A DNA stretch of 57,428 nt from positions 1 to 57,428 of the forward strand of contig NZ_CP025782.1 of assembly GCF_004194535.1 (NCBI RefSeq). The letters run 5' to 3'. This document shows, one piece after another, positions 8,956 through 17,874 of this stretch. Position 1 is the first letter of the stretch. Each line of letters starts with the position of its first letter. The position numbers and the translations under genes were made by a program. Below the pieces are notes generated by a model that was not told where the DNA came from, made no database searches, and was given only the letters and a program-made list of their open reading frames with translations. This stretch comes from Iodobacter fluviatilis (GTDB lineage: Bacteria; Pseudomonadota; Gammaproteobacteria; Burkholderiales; Chitinibacteraceae).

Positions 8956-11256
8956 ATGCAAAATCAGCCGCCAATTTGGGCTAAAGCAATATTTGTTATT
9001 ATTGTTTTAATTTTACTAACGCTAGGTGCGGTTTATTTGTCTGGTGTTATCTTTATGCTCATGCTTAAAATGAGTCCTAAAGATGCCAACTTAGAAACCA
9101 TTTACCAGTATTGGTATTATTATCGTGACCATGCAATATACGGTAAAAAAATTAAAATAGCATTAATTGGCGGCTTTGCTGTTTGCTATGGTGTGCCTTT
9201 AATGGCGTGGCTTGGTTCTTCCAAGAAGCAACGCTCTTTACATGGTGAAGCGCGTTTTGCCACTGACTTAGAAATTAAAAAATCTGGCTTATTGGGCGAA
9301 GATGGGGTTGTTGTTGGCAAGTACAAAGATCAATACTTAATGTTCCCTGGTCAGCAATTCGTTTTGCTGGCCGCGCCGACTCGATCAGGTAAAGGTGTTG
9401 GTATTGTAATACCGAATTGCTTAACCTATTCGCAAAGTCTAGTTGTAATGGATATTAAGCAGGAAAATTACAAATTAACATCCGGTTTCCGCGCTAAGTA
9501 CGGCCATGAAGTTCATTTATTCAATCCATTTGCAGAAGATGCGCGTACCAGCCGCTTTAATCCACTTGAATATATTTCAACAAATCCGCATTTTACAGTG
9601 GGTGATATTTTAAGTATTGGTTATGCCTTATATCCTCAAGATGCTAAAGACGCTTTTTGGAACGATCAAGCCCGTAATCTCTTTTTGGGGCTTACTCTTT
9701 ATTTGGTTGAAACACCATCATTACCAAGAACGCTTGGCGAAGTCCTCCGGCAATCAAGCGGGAAGGGCAAGCCGATTAAAGAATACATTACAGAAATTAT
9801 TAATACGCGCATTGAATCCGGCAATCCATTATCGAACAATTGCTTAGATGCGCTAAACCGATTTATTAGCAATTCAGACAATACCCTTGCTTCTATCTTG
9901 GCAAGCTTTAATGCGCCTTTGGTCAATTTTGCAAACCCTATTGTTGATGCTGCCACTAGCGCAAATGATTTTGATTTGCGTGAATTGCGCCGTAAAAAGA
10001 TTACAATTTATATTGGCATCACGCCTGATAAATTGGCTGAGTCAGCCTTATTGATTAATCTTTTATTCTCGCAACTGGTGAATCTAAATACAAAAACATT
10101 GCCAGAACAAGACCCAAGCCTTAAATACCAATGTCTTTTACTCATGGATGAATTTACATCAATTGGTAAAGTTGGAATTATCGCAAAATCTGTTAGCTAT
10201 ATGGCGGGTTACAATTTACGCCTTATGCCTATTATTCAATCCCTATCACAGCTTGAATCAGTTTATGGCAAGGAAGATGCAAAAACATTTGTAACCAATC
10301 ATGCAATGCAAATCATTTATTCGCCACGCGAAAATAATGATGCAAAAGAATATTCTGAAATGCTTGGTTATGACACTGTAAAATCAAAGTCTGTTGGCCG
10401 TTCTCGCGGTACAAGCTCTAATAGCTCTAATAGTGGCTCGTCTGAAAATGTATCAGATCAAAGACGCGCATTAATGTTGCCGCAAGAATTAAAAGAGCTT
10501 GGCTTTGAACGTGAAATTATCATTCTTGAAAATGTGAAGCCGATTATTTGCGGCAAAATCATATATCACAAAGATGATAACTTTACAGTTCGTTTACTGC
10601 CAGCAGCAGAGCCTAAAACTCTTGATGTTGATACACATATTGCCAAGGTAGAAAAACGAATTCGTATCGCAACCGTAGAAGATTTATCTGCTATTGAAAG
10701 CGCCGCAATTCTTGGTGTCGATATTTCTGCATTGAAAATGCAGAATGAAGAAAACCCAAGCGAAGAAGATGTTGCACAATACGTTGATGATTTTTTTGCT
10801 CAAATGACCGAATCGGCTGAAATGGCGGGTGCTGATGTTGAAGATTATATTTCCGCGCCTCTCGATGAATCAGAAATTGTATATGATGAAGATCACGAAC
10901 ATATTGATTTTGATGAAGCTGATTCAACTGAGAATCAAGCTGCATCATTTGATGAAACCCAAGCCGCATTTGCTGCAATCACTCAGTTTGAATCATCGCC
11001 AGCAATCAATTCATTGATCGCTGATGCAATTCTTGTTGATACCGATACGGGTGAAATATTCAATCACGATACAAAAAATGATTCTGCCGAAAATGAAGTT
11101 CTTGGAATTTCCAAGAATTCCGTAAATAACTATGCCGTTGCTGATGATGAAGTAAATAGCGCAATTAATGGTTTATTTGGTGGAATGGGATTGGATAGCA
11201 ATACAACATATAGTATTGATGGAATTGACGAAAAACATTCAACAGTAGATAATTAA
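8956..11256 (+). CDS. virD4: VirD4 type IV coupling protein with long acidic C-terminal tail
   Basis: The coupling ATPase delivers the relaxase-DNA complex to the secretion channel. The 766-residue product has two N-terminal membrane helices (about 9-37 and 66-86), Walker A 'PTRSGKGVG' at about 141-149 and Walker B 'LLLMDEF' ending at 400. The ATPase part ends near residue 560. The remaining ~200 residues are strongly acidic and low in complexity (many Asp/Glu/Ser), much longer than in most VirD4 proteins. AAGGAG lies before the ATG. A CTTGGAATTTCCAAG palindrome sits inside the tail-coding region. Confidence 0.93.
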   Translation: MQNQPPIWAKAIFVIIVLILLTLGAVYLSGVIFMLMLKMSPKDANLETIYQYWYYYRDHAIYGKKIKIALIGGFAVCYGVPLMAWLGSSKKQRSLHGEARFATDLEIKKSGLLGEDGVVVGKYKDQYLMFPGQQFVLLAAPTRSGKGVGIVIPNCLTYSQSLVVMDIKQENYKLTSGFRAKYGHEVHLFNPFAEDARTSRFNPLEYISTNPHFTVGDILSIGYALYPQDAKDAFWNDQARNLFLGLTLYLVETPSLPRTLGEVLRQSSGKGKPIKEYITEIINTRIESGNPLSNNCLDALNRFISNSDNTLASILASFNAPLVNFANPIVDAATSANDFDLRELRRKKITIYIGITPDKLAESALLINLLFSQLVNLNTKTLPEQDPSLKYQCLLLMDEFTSIGKVGIIAKSVSYMAGYNLRLMPIIQSLSQLESVYGKEDAKTFVTNHAMQIIYSPRENNDAKEYSEMLGYDTVKSKSVGRSRGTSSNSSNSGSSENVSDQRRALMLPQELKELGFEREIIILENVKPIICGKIIYHKDDNFTVRLLPAAEPKTLDVDTHIAKVEKRIRIATVEDLSAIESAAILGVDISALKMQNEENPSEEDVAQYVDDFFAQMTESAEMAGADVEDYISAPLDESEIVYDEDHEHIDFDEADSTENQAASFDETQAAFAAITQFESSPAINSLIADAILVDTDTGEIFNHDTKNDSAENEVLGISKNSVNNYAVADDEVNSAINGLFGGMGLDSNTTYSIDGIDEKHSTVDN
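11101..11115. promoter_or_regulatory. CTTGGAATTTCCAAG palindrome inside virD4
   Basis: This is an exact copy of the plasmid palindrome within codons for Leu-Gly-Ile-Ser-Lys of the VirD4 tail. Flanking bases extend it to a 19-bp palindrome (TTCTTGGAA-T-TTCCAAGAA). It lies about 230 bp upstream of the next gene. Confidence 0.6.
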
Positions 11257-11345
11257 ACATAAATAGCATTATGATTTACCTTTGAATTATTCAAAGGACA
11301 AGGGCGAGAAATCGCATTTTATGACGTAGTAAAAGAGGCTATTAA

Positions 11346-12212
11346 ATGACACAAGAAAGAACCATCCCAGCTAATGGCAATGCGCCTAAATCTGTAGAAC
11401 CTGGCAAGGTAAATTTTTCAAAAGAAGAAATACCGCCAGAAATTAAAGCGTTTATCAATTCATCGCAATCATCATTGCAAGCAAATGCCAATATCGTACC
11501 AAGCCGACAAAATGCCGGATATAAAGGCGATATTGTTTTGGCTACTGATAAATATCTTGTTCAAGCTGTTGGCAAAGAAAATAAAACTGCTGTTGTTCAT
11601 AAGCGTGAAGATGTTGAATTTGTTTCACAGAATCATAAATTCCGCGCCGAAAATGGTAAACGCCTCGATGGTTTGAGCGTTCAAATTCATTACCCTGCTG
11701 ATACTAGCAAGGCCAAGGCTTATCCGTACTCTGCTGATAAGTCGCCCCAAGAAAAGCAAGAATCATCGCCAGCAAAGCAACCAGAAGCAAAAGTTGATGC
11801 TTATCTTGTCCGTTCAGATAAAACAGAAGCTTGGACTAATGGTGTTGAACAGGCTGTAAAAGAATTTCGTTCGCTCAAGCCCACTGATACCCCGTTTATT
11901 TCGCAAAACAATAAAATTGTTTTGTCAAAAGACCCTGAATCTGGCGGTGCTTTGCTTGTTTCAGATAAAAAGCTTGAAGCTGAATTGAATAAGCAAAGTG
12001 ATAAGGCCATTGCAGAACAAACAGAAAAAGCTGTTCAGTATGCAAAAGGTAATATCTCAAATGCAAATAGCCGCAATACATTTATTAAAAATGTTGAAGC
12101 TATGGCTGTATCGCAAGAATCAAGCTATCGAACTACTGCATATCAGCCAACAAAAGAAGTTGCTAATACCCCAAAACAAGAACCTGCTAAAAATAACGAA
12201 TTAGAGCGTTAA
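11346..12212 (+). CDS. KfrB-domain-like plasmid protein
   Basis: The 288-residue soluble protein has no signal peptide. Residues ~57-125 (Gly-Asp-Ile-Val-Leu-Ala...His-Lys-Arg...Ile-His-Tyr) resemble the KfrB domain found in IncP-type stability proteins and conjugative accessory proteins. Around residues 155-205 there is a second repeat-like region with a 'GVEQAVKEF' helix. The C-terminal third is polar and Gln/Asn-rich. It lies between virD4 and an LPD7-like gene, in the transfer gene cluster. The precise role is unknown. The right copy of this gene is frameshifted. Confidence 0.55.
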   Translation: MTQERTIPANGNAPKSVEPGKVNFSKEEIPPEIKAFINSSQSSLQANANIVPSRQNAGYKGDIVLATDKYLVQAVGKENKTAVVHKREDVEFVSQNHKFRAENGKRLDGLSVQIHYPADTSKAKAYPYSADKSPQEKQESSPAKQPEAKVDAYLVRSDKTEAWTNGVEQAVKEFRSLKPTDTPFISQNNKIVLSKDPESGGALLVSDKKLEAELNKQSDKAIAEQTEKAVQYAKGNISNANSRNTFIKNVEAMAVSQESSYRTTAYQPTKEVANTPKQEPAKNNELER

Positions 12213-12269
12213 TAGCGAAAGGGTAGGGCGCAAAGCCTTACCCAATTTACATTACTAAGGATTGTTACG

Positions 12270-13850
12270 ATGAATACGGAAAATGTAGAAACTCCGGTAG
12301 CTCCAAAGAAAAGTAAAGCTATTGAAGCTGAATTCAGGGTTAAAGATGAAGCAAATGATTTGGTGTATCTGAAAAAGTCATTACCTGATGCAATTGAAGT
12401 GGCTGATAAGATAGGCGTAACTCATTTTCAAAGTTACAGCCCAACATCGCGCAAAATTGCTGATTATGAAAAATCAGAAATTGGCTGGTCACGCAATGGC
12501 AAATCATTTGATATGCCTGTGGCCGAAAAAACAGAAGCTAGTGAACCAAAGCCCGAATCAAACAAAGATCAGACTAAAGCGCAAGGCGCTGAAATCATTA
12601 CTCTTGACGATCGGACTCGCAACCTTCTTTCTCAGGCCAGAAAGCTAGATTCGTTTAAAGCGGGTGGTTCACCTTCCGAAGTGGTGCGTACTGATTTTGA
12701 AGCTGATTCATCCGATGGTTTAACGCCAGCAGCAAGGCGCATGCTGGCTGAGAATCGCGCTTTAGATGCTGTACGCGCTAAATTGGCTCTTGGTGATCGT
12801 GGTGACGCTGAACTGGCCTCAGAATCGAAAGAAAAGGGTGTTGATGTTCGATTGCTGCCCGAACAAGTCCACGCCAAAAAACACGTTGATGAAAAATTTT
12901 ATGTAGTCGCGGGTAAATATCATCATCGCGCTACGCCTGACAAAGTGGCATTTGAGCATGACAAAAACGCACTAGGTAGCGAACGGCTCAAAACGCAAAA
13001 TGCAACAATTGAAGTAGCTAAAGATATGGCCGCTGTTGCTAAGGCCGAAGGCTGGAAGTCATTAACGGTAACAGGCAATGAAGAATTTAAGCGCCAAGTT
13101 TGGCTTGATGCTCAATCATCCGGCATTGAAGTTAAGGGCTATCGCCCAACAGATTTAGATCGGCTTTTGCTTGAAGAAAAAATTAAGGCCAAAGAAAAAG
13201 ACCCATTGAATAACAAGCAATACGGCGAAGTGCAGAAATTAGAATCTGCAAAGGAAAAAGTACCTGGTCAAGACCAACAACAAAACGCCTCTAATGTTGT
13301 TGATTTTAAGAAGAAAGATCAAAGCCATGAAGGTAATGTTGTTGATTACGGCCATGCGCCATATAAGTTTGAAAAAGATGAAAAACCATCATTTTATGTA
13401 ACCCTTAAAACCACTGCGGGTACAAAAACCATTTGGGGAAAAGACCTTGAAAATGGGATTAAGAAAAGCAATGTGCAAAAGGGCGACAATGTAACGCTTA
13501 CAAAATTGGGTGATATGTCCGTAACCGTAACAGCTAAGGAAAAAGATGATATGGGTAAAAAAACTGGTCGTGAAGTGCCTGTAAATACGCACCGCAATGA
13601 ATGGGAAGTAAAACAAAACACCAAGCGGGATAGTTTACTAAAAGGTGCTGAATTAATTGTAGCTGCAACAATTGCCAGCCCAATTGCGCAACAAGCCGCA
13701 TTTAAAGCAATTGCCGAACGGTCACAACAACAAATTAATAATGGCAAAGGTTTACCCGATGTTGCTGTATATGATGCCAAAGCTAAATCTGTTGAACAGC
13801 CTTCGCAAATTCAGACTAAATCGAAAGATTCAGAACGGCAACGTGGCTAA
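12270..13850 (+). CDS. LPD7-domain protein (conjugation accessory, relaxase-tail-like)
   Basis: The 526-residue protein contains a segment at about 225-305 with the pattern 'A..AKAEGW.SLTVTGN..FKRQVWLDA...GIEVKGYRPT..D', which is the LPD7 domain seen at the C-termini of MOBP relaxases and primases. A second region at about 375-425 ('TIWGKDLENGIKKS.V..GDNVTL') resembles the segment that follows LPD7 in such proteins. There is no relaxase or primase catalytic domain. It may be a relaxase tail encoded as a separate gene, fitting the short (~342-residue) relaxase on this plasmid. AAGGA lies before the ATG. Confidence 0.6.
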   Translation: MNTENVETPVAPKKSKAIEAEFRVKDEANDLVYLKKSLPDAIEVADKIGVTHFQSYSPTSRKIADYEKSEIGWSRNGKSFDMPVAEKTEASEPKPESNKDQTKAQGAEIITLDDRTRNLLSQARKLDSFKAGGSPSEVVRTDFEADSSDGLTPAARRMLAENRALDAVRAKLALGDRGDAELASESKEKGVDVRLLPEQVHAKKHVDEKFYVVAGKYHHRATPDKVAFEHDKNALGSERLKTQNATIEVAKDMAAVAKAEGWKSLTVTGNEEFKRQVWLDAQSSGIEVKGYRPTDLDRLLLEEKIKAKEKDPLNNKQYGEVQKLESAKEKVPGQDQQQNASNVVDFKKKDQSHEGNVVDYGHAPYKFEKDEKPSFYVTLKTTAGTKTIWGKDLENGIKKSNVQKGDNVTLTKLGDMSVTVTAKEKDDMGKKTGREVPVNTHRNEWEVKQNTKRDSLLKGAELIVAATIASPIAQQAAFKAIAERSQQQINNGKGLPDVAVYDAKAKSVEQPSQIQTKSKDSERQRG

Positions 13851-13917
13851 GATCACACATTACTATGAGGAATCATTAAATGACTTGAAAAAAAGCAGAC
13901 AATTGACGAAAAATAAT

Positions 13918-13945
13918 TTGCTTTATGTGTGTAACCGGATACAAT
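13918..13945 (+). promoter_or_regulatory. Putative promoter for the 13965 gene
   Basis: A TTGCTT -35 and TACAAT -10 are separated by 16 bp, about 20 bp before the downstream start codon. The gap of about 115 bp after the LPD7 gene and the in-frame stop directly after an upstream ATG argue against another gene in it. Confidence 0.45.
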
Positions 13946-13964
13946 TAAGGCATGAAGGTTGGTA

Positions 13965-14594
13965 ATGACTGATATTTCAAGAATGACTAAGAGCCGAAGA
14001 AACAACCAGAAAAAAGGTGGTTTACGGCTTGAGGCAAACATAAACCAGACTTCAGCTAATGCCTTTCAAATCATATTAGATTTGTTTAAAGGCCGTAAAA
14101 ACAAAAAGCAAATTATTGAAATGTCCATCGCTCAATATGCGGTGAATCTAATAAGGAATCGCACCATGCTTGAAAAGTCTGATTATGTTTCGTTCCCGCC
14201 AAACGCTCTCATTGAAATTGATGATTTCTTTGGTAATTTCCGTAAAGTTGTTGTTGTCGATTTAACTGGCGAATCTTATGTTGAATTGTCGGAAGATCCG
14301 CAAATTGCATGGCCTATTCATGCTTTAGCCAATCCTATTGCGATTGGCGACACAAACGAATGGATTGCAAACTTGCTCCAAACTGAGCCTGAAAGTGCTT
14401 CAAAATTTAACGACTTATACGGTGAGTTATTAAAGCTTGAAGATAGCCCATTTGTTATTTACCGCGCTGCTCATTTTGCATATAAGAACAAGAATTTTGA
14501 TATTCACACTGCGCTAAATGAAGGCAAAAACCAAACAGATTTGGTAATTCAATCTCGACGCATTATTCAAGAGATTGAAGATAGCCAGCACTAA
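13965..14594 (+). CDS. Hypothetical plasmid protein
   Basis: I do not recognise this 209-residue protein. The N-terminus (1-20) is very basic (TKSRRNNQKK), followed by a helical segment with 'GRKNKKQIIEMSIAQYAVNLIR' features reminiscent of small DNA-binding folds. The remainder is acidic and mixed alpha/beta. The ATG was chosen over an in-frame TTG six bases upstream because AAGG lies about 7 bp before it. It stands among conjugation accessory genes and is followed 12 bp later by another unknown gene. The right-end copy is truncated and frameshifted. Confidence 0.55.
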   Translation: MTDISRMTKSRRNNQKKGGLRLEANINQTSANAFQIILDLFKGRKNKKQIIEMSIAQYAVNLIRNRTMLEKSDYVSFPPNALIEIDDFFGNFRKVVVVDLTGESYVELSEDPQIAWPIHALANPIAIGDTNEWIANLLQTEPESASKFNDLYGELLKLEDSPFVIYRAAHFAYKNKNFDIHTALNEGKNQTDLVIQSRRIIQEIEDSQH

Positions 14595-14606
14595 AAAGGG
14601 CTTTAT

Positions 14607-15533
14607 ATGGATGATAAATTACTAGCAATACGGTTTGCACAACAGCAATACCGCGTGAAGGAATTATCTGAACCAACTACGCCTTCAAAAATTAGCGCAG
14701 TCAATCAAGTTGCATTAATGAATGCGATTGTTCAAGTTGCTAAAGAGCATCAATTGAAGCCTTCCGACTTGGCGCAACGCCTTCAAGAACCTGGGCGCGG
14801 CCAAGCTGCCAGTGAATTGATTGCAAGGGGTAAGGCCGGATTAGAACAAGCTTATGGACAGTCCTATCAATCTGTTCAGGCTCAAATTGAGCCTAGAACA
14901 CAAAAGCTTGATGTTCGTAGCGTTGGTATGTCTGACGACATGCGAAAAATGATTGAGCAAGGCAAGCAATTAAAAAACACGATTGTCATTGAAAGCTATA
15001 TGAATCGTGGCCGTGTTGATTATGCAATTCAAGGCTCAAGACAAGATGCGCTAGTTTCTGTAAACGGCAAATCTGACGAAGCCAAAGAAAAGCTTGTTCA
15101 ACACATGCTTAAAATTAATGCTGCTATTGACCACGGCGTAAAAACCGGAACAATCCCCAAAGAAGATGCAAAGTTTCTAGGTGAGCGTTTTAATAAAGAA
15201 ATTTACAGTAATAGCAATCCAGAAAAGAATAACCCTGAGTACAATAAATTTCACGATGCAACAGTTAGAAATGTCCAGTTTGAAGTAAATAAGGCAGTGC
15301 AAGGCCGTGAACAGAAAATGGAAAAGGCCATTGATTTTGCTTATAACAATCCGGCGTTTCAAAAGGTGATTGAACAAGCTGTTAATCAAGCCCCGCAACA
15401 AGTTCAAGGCCGTGTTAAAGAAATTATTGAAGCAAAGGCTGCTGAACGTGCGAACGAACAAAACGCACAAAAAGCGCCCCAAACTCAAGCCAAAGTTGAA
15501 CCTGCCAAAACAAAAGGCGACATAGAACGATAA
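14607..15533 (+). CDS. Hypothetical Gln/Ala-rich helical protein
   Basis: The 308-residue product has no signal peptide or membrane helix. It is predominantly helical and Gln/Ala/Lys-rich, with coiled-coil-like stretches at about 20-95 and 225-300. AAAGGG precedes the start codon. It shares strand and spacing with the 13965 gene, so they are likely co-transcribed. No family is recognised; position suggests a transfer accessory role. Confidence 0.55.
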   Translation: MDDKLLAIRFAQQQYRVKELSEPTTPSKISAVNQVALMNAIVQVAKEHQLKPSDLAQRLQEPGRGQAASELIARGKAGLEQAYGQSYQSVQAQIEPRTQKLDVRSVGMSDDMRKMIEQGKQLKNTIVIESYMNRGRVDYAIQGSRQDALVSVNGKSDEAKEKLVQHMLKINAAIDHGVKTGTIPKEDAKFLGERFNKEIYSNSNPEKNNPEYNKFHDATVRNVQFEVNKAVQGREQKMEKAIDFAYNNPAFQKVIEQAVNQAPQQVQGRVKEIIEAKAAERANEQNAQKAPQTQAKVEPAKTKGDIER

Positions 15534-15534
15534 A

Positions 15535-15549
15535 CTTGGAATTTCCAAG
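15535..15549. promoter_or_regulatory. CTTGGAATTTCCAAG palindrome before the lipoprotein gene
   Basis: An exact copy of the repeated palindrome begins one base after the stop of the upstream gene and ends 23 bp before the lipoprotein start. This is the same arrangement as in the virB4-virB5 gap. Confidence 0.68.
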
Positions 15550-15572
15550 ATTATCTGAAAAGGTAGAAACCA

Positions 15573-15905
15573 ATGATTAAACCTATTATTAAAATGCTTG
15601 TTTTGGCCTCATTGATCGCTGGTTTATCAGCATGCAATGATGAAAAATCAAATCAAGAAACTGCTGAAAAAGTAAAAGAAGTTGCCAAGGAAATTATTAA
15701 AGATGATTTCCCCGTTTCTGATATTGAAGTAGAAAAAATGCCGAATAGCCAATTGCGCAAATATCGGCAACAAGTTTATGAGTACCAAAAGAAATACGCT
15801 AATGATTCAGCCAAGCAACAACGTGCGCAAGAAATGTTAGACCGTATTAAAGCGATTGGCGCAAATAAAACCATTGAAACAACCGAAGTAAAACCTGCGA
15901 GTTAA
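15573..15905 (+). CDS. Small lipoprotein
   Basis: The 110-residue product has a signal peptide with lipobox Leu-Ser-Ala-Cys (Cys about 21), so the mature protein should be acylated and membrane anchored. The remainder is charged and helical. It is followed 3 bp later by a second lipoprotein gene. A VirB7-like or entry-exclusion role is possible, since no virB7 is found in the virB cluster, but nothing in the sequence proves it. Confidence 0.65.
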   Translation: MIKPIIKMLVLASLIAGLSACNDEKSNQETAEKVKEVAKEIIKDDFPVSDIEVEKMPNSQLRKYRQQVYEYQKKYANDSAKQQRAQEMLDRIKAIGANKTIETTEVKPAS

Positions 15906-15908
15906 AAA

Positions 15909-16562
15909 ATGAAGAAAATTCTGATTCCTAGTTTAATGGCATCTGCGATTGCATCTGTAATGCTCTCTGGCTGCATGACTCCACCGCCAGCGCCAACAGT
16001 GGACGGTACAAAGCGTGAAACTGTAAACGCTCCTGAAAGTGTTGAATCGCTTGCTATGCGTTCCCAATTGGCAGAAGCAAAACAACGCTTGCGCCTGCTA
16101 GAAACCGAAGTCAAAGACCTTAAACAGTCTTATGAGGCTAGTGTTGTCGCGTATCAAGAAGCAAAAGAGGCCAGCGGTACGCAAGCCGTTAAACCTGTGA
16201 ATCAGAAAGCAAAAACGGTTTATGTATCTCCTACGCCCCAAAAATTATTTGTAGTGAATTACCCGTTTAATCGTACTGAATTCCGGCCAAACCGTGAATT
16301 GCACAATAACTTGATTCCTTCTGCGCTTGAATCTGACAAAGTAGAAATTCGCGGGTTTACCGATAGCCCTAAGCATGACCCCGCAAACCAGAAAGTAGCG
16401 ATGTTACGCGCCAATGGTGCAAAAGCATTTTTGGTAAGCAAGGGCGTACCATCGGAAAAGATCACGATTTCTTTCCAATCCCACGGTTCATTTATTGCTG
16501 ACTCAACAACAGTTGAAGGCCGCGCACAGAATCGCCGTGTCGAAATTGAAGTAATGGATTGA
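15909..16562 (+). CDS. OmpA-family outer-membrane lipoprotein
   Basis: The 217-residue product has a lipobox signal (Leu-Ser-Gly-Cys, Cys about 22). A helical, coiled-coil-like spacer (about 45-85) leads to a C-terminal OmpA/MotB-like peptidoglycan-binding domain (about 110-217) with 'IRGFTDSP', 'RANGAKAFLVSKGV' and the terminal 'GRAQNRRVEIEV' signature. It probably anchors the outer membrane to the cell wall near the transfer apparatus. It is likely in one operon with the upstream small lipoprotein. Confidence 0.8.
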   Translation: MKKILIPSLMASAIASVMLSGCMTPPPAPTVDGTKRETVNAPESVESLAMRSQLAEAKQRLRLLETEVKDLKQSYEASVVAYQEAKEASGTQAVKPVNQKAKTVYVSPTPQKLFVVNYPFNRTEFRPNRELHNNLIPSALESDKVEIRGFTDSPKHDPANQKVAMLRANGAKAFLVSKGVPSEKITISFQSHGSFIADSTTVEGRAQNRRVEIEVMD

Positions 16563-16603
16563 TAAGGGCTGCGCCTTGCGCTACGCCCCGCATGGTTTAG
16601 CAG

Positions 16604-16636
16604 GGTGGCAAATGCCACTTTGCGCCTTGCGCAAAT
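16604..16636. repeat. Two tandem hairpins after the OmpA-like gene
   Basis: GTGGCA-AA-TGCCAC is followed at once by TTGCGC-CTT-GCGCAA. Neither is followed by a long T-run, so termination is uncertain. The GCGCCTTGCGC core also occurs in the long non-coding repeats at 28.2 and 35.4 kb. Confidence 0.5.
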
Positions 16637-16663
16637 AATTCAACAGCCTTTGAGGTGCTTAAA

Positions 16664-17047
16664 ATGCCTGATAAAGCGTGGTCTTTGGTTTTTGCTTTTA
16701 TGTCTGGTTTGAGCAAAGATCGCCCCCATGAAATTACTAAAGACAAGCTCGATGCACTTGAAAAAATTGCTTTGGTAATCCGTCTTTATCATGGCGAAAA
16801 TGGCGCTCATGGCGTTCATATTTATGAAGCAAACATGAAAGCGGCGGCAATGGGTAAGCCTACCGTAGCCCCAGGCTACGAGTATCAGCTTGCCCCATTT
16901 GCAAAATACATTGAAGCCGCATGCTGGATAATCAACCCTGATTTTATTCAATTACCAGACCGACAAAATGATGAATCCGAACCAGATCAGAAATATTCTT
17001 ATATCCGGCCTGCTCACAGTGGCAGTGAGCAATTTAGCCGGCTGTGA
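16664..17047 (+). CDS. Hypothetical protein
   Basis: The 127-residue soluble protein is of unknown family. The ATG at 16664 has TGAGGTG about 6 bp upstream and is preferred to an in-frame ATG nine bases earlier. Its 3' end overlaps the start of the thermonuclease gene by 80 bp, which may couple their translation. It contains conserved-looking aromatic/His motifs (HGENGAHGVHIYEA) but no catalytic pattern I can name. Confidence 0.55.
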   Translation: MPDKAWSLVFAFMSGLSKDRPHEITKDKLDALEKIALVIRLYHGENGAHGVHIYEANMKAAAMGKPTVAPGYEYQLAPFAKYIEAACWIINPDFIQLPDRQNDESEPDQKYSYIRPAHSGSEQFSRL

Positions 17048-17507
17048 TGCACCAAAGCCGCCATTGCTCGGCACTGAGTCAAACGCGCCAGATACTCTAT
17101 CTGGCGTTGTTCGTGGTGTAATGGATGGTGATACCGTTAAAATATCTGACGGTACAAAAGAGGTAAAATGTCGGTTGGCTCAAATTGATGCCCCTGAAAA
17201 GAATCAACAAGGGGGTAAAGCATCAAAGAAAGCACTTTCTGATTTGATTTTTGGTAAAACGGTTTCGTATATTGTTGTCGATACAGATCAATATAAGCGA
17301 AGTGTTTGTAAGATTTTCTCGCAAGGCGAGGATATTAACGCTGCTCAATTAAAATCCGGTAATGCGTGGGTTTACACTGCGTTTAATAAAGACCCCAACT
17401 ATGTAGACCTGCAAAACCAAGCAAGACAAGCAAGGCTTGGCTTATGGTCAGATCAGAACCCAATTCCTCCTTGGGAATATCGTAAAAGTAATAAAAAATC
17501 TCGTTAG
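16968..17507 (+). CDS. Thermonuclease (SNase-like) lipoprotein
   Basis: Staphylococcal-nuclease-fold enzymes cut DNA and RNA using Ca2+. The 179-residue product has a hydrophobic signal with lipobox-like Leu-Ala-Gly-Cys (Cys about 26), then the TNase domain (about 42-170). Its motifs are 'DGDTVKI', 'CRLAQIDAPE', 'GGKASKKAL' and the C-terminal 'ARLGLWS'. The RK2 ParB protein is a plasmid nuclease of this fold. Here it is probably exported and membrane tethered. The start overlaps the preceding gene; the second Met is an alternative start. Confidence 0.82.
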   Translation: MMNPNQIRNILISGLLTVAVSNLAGCDAPKPPLLGTESNAPDTLSGVVRGVMDGDTVKISDGTKEVKCRLAQIDAPEKNQQGGKASKKALSDLIFGKTVSYIVVDTDQYKRSVCKIFSQGEDINAAQLKSGNAWVYTAFNKDPNYVDLQNQARQARLGLWSDQNPIPPWEYRKSNKKSR

Positions 17508-17532
17508 CACTTAACATTAAGGAATCAAAGCA

Positions 17533-17859
17533 ATGGCTTCATTAGATATTAGCAATCTGTCATACCTTGAATTGGTTGATCTACAAAAACAAGTAGCTCA
17601 TGCAATTAATGAAAAACAAGTTTCAGAACGTGCCGCCTTGATCGCTGATTTCCAGCAAAAGGCTGCGGCCAATGGTTTTACGCTGGCTGAACTTTTACCA
17701 CAATTGACTTCAAAACGCCCTTATGCAAAATCTGCATCTACCGCCCTTTATGCTAACCCTGCCGACAAGACCCAAACCTGGGCGGGTCGTGGTCGTAAAC
17801 CAACGTGGCTAGTTGAAGCTCTTGCTGCTGGCCGGACAGTGGAAGATTTCAAGATTTGA
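17533..17859 (+). CDS. H-NS family nucleoid-associated protein
   Basis: The 108-residue product has an N-terminal helical oligomerisation region (1-60). A C-terminal DNA-binding domain follows with 'YANPADKTQTWAGRGRKPTWL', the betaproteobacterial H-NS signature containing the AT-hook-like Gly-Arg-Gly-Arg-Lys-Pro loop. Plasmid H-NS-like proteins often silence incoming AT-rich DNA and reduce fitness cost. TAAGGAATC lies before the ATG, and a strong bidirectional terminator follows. Confidence 0.88.
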   Translation: MASLDISNLSYLELVDLQKQVAHAINEKQVSERAALIADFQQKAAANGFTLAELLPQLTSKRPYAKSASTALYANPADKTQTWAGRGRKPTWLVEALAAGRTVEDFKI

Positions 17860-17874
17860 TTTTTAGCGCCCAAT

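Larger units (their letters stand above)
1..14361. repeat. Terminal redundancy, left copy (circular-plasmid assembly overlap)
   Basis: This stretch repeats as the final ~14.36 kb of the window at an offset of 43067-43068. Translated VirB5 to VirD4 are identical in the two copies. Differences on this side are one-base indels in short homopolymers near 54, 195, 300, 316, 1042, 1187 and 1400, all close to the contig end. The best reading is an untrimmed circular contig, so these genes exist once per plasmid. Confidence 0.93.

Noticed and set aside
9211-9225. CTTGGTTCTTCCAAG in virD4 as another KorB-like site
   Set aside because: The outer five bases of each arm match but the core is TTCTT instead of AATTT; all other sites are exact, so this is probably coding coincidence.
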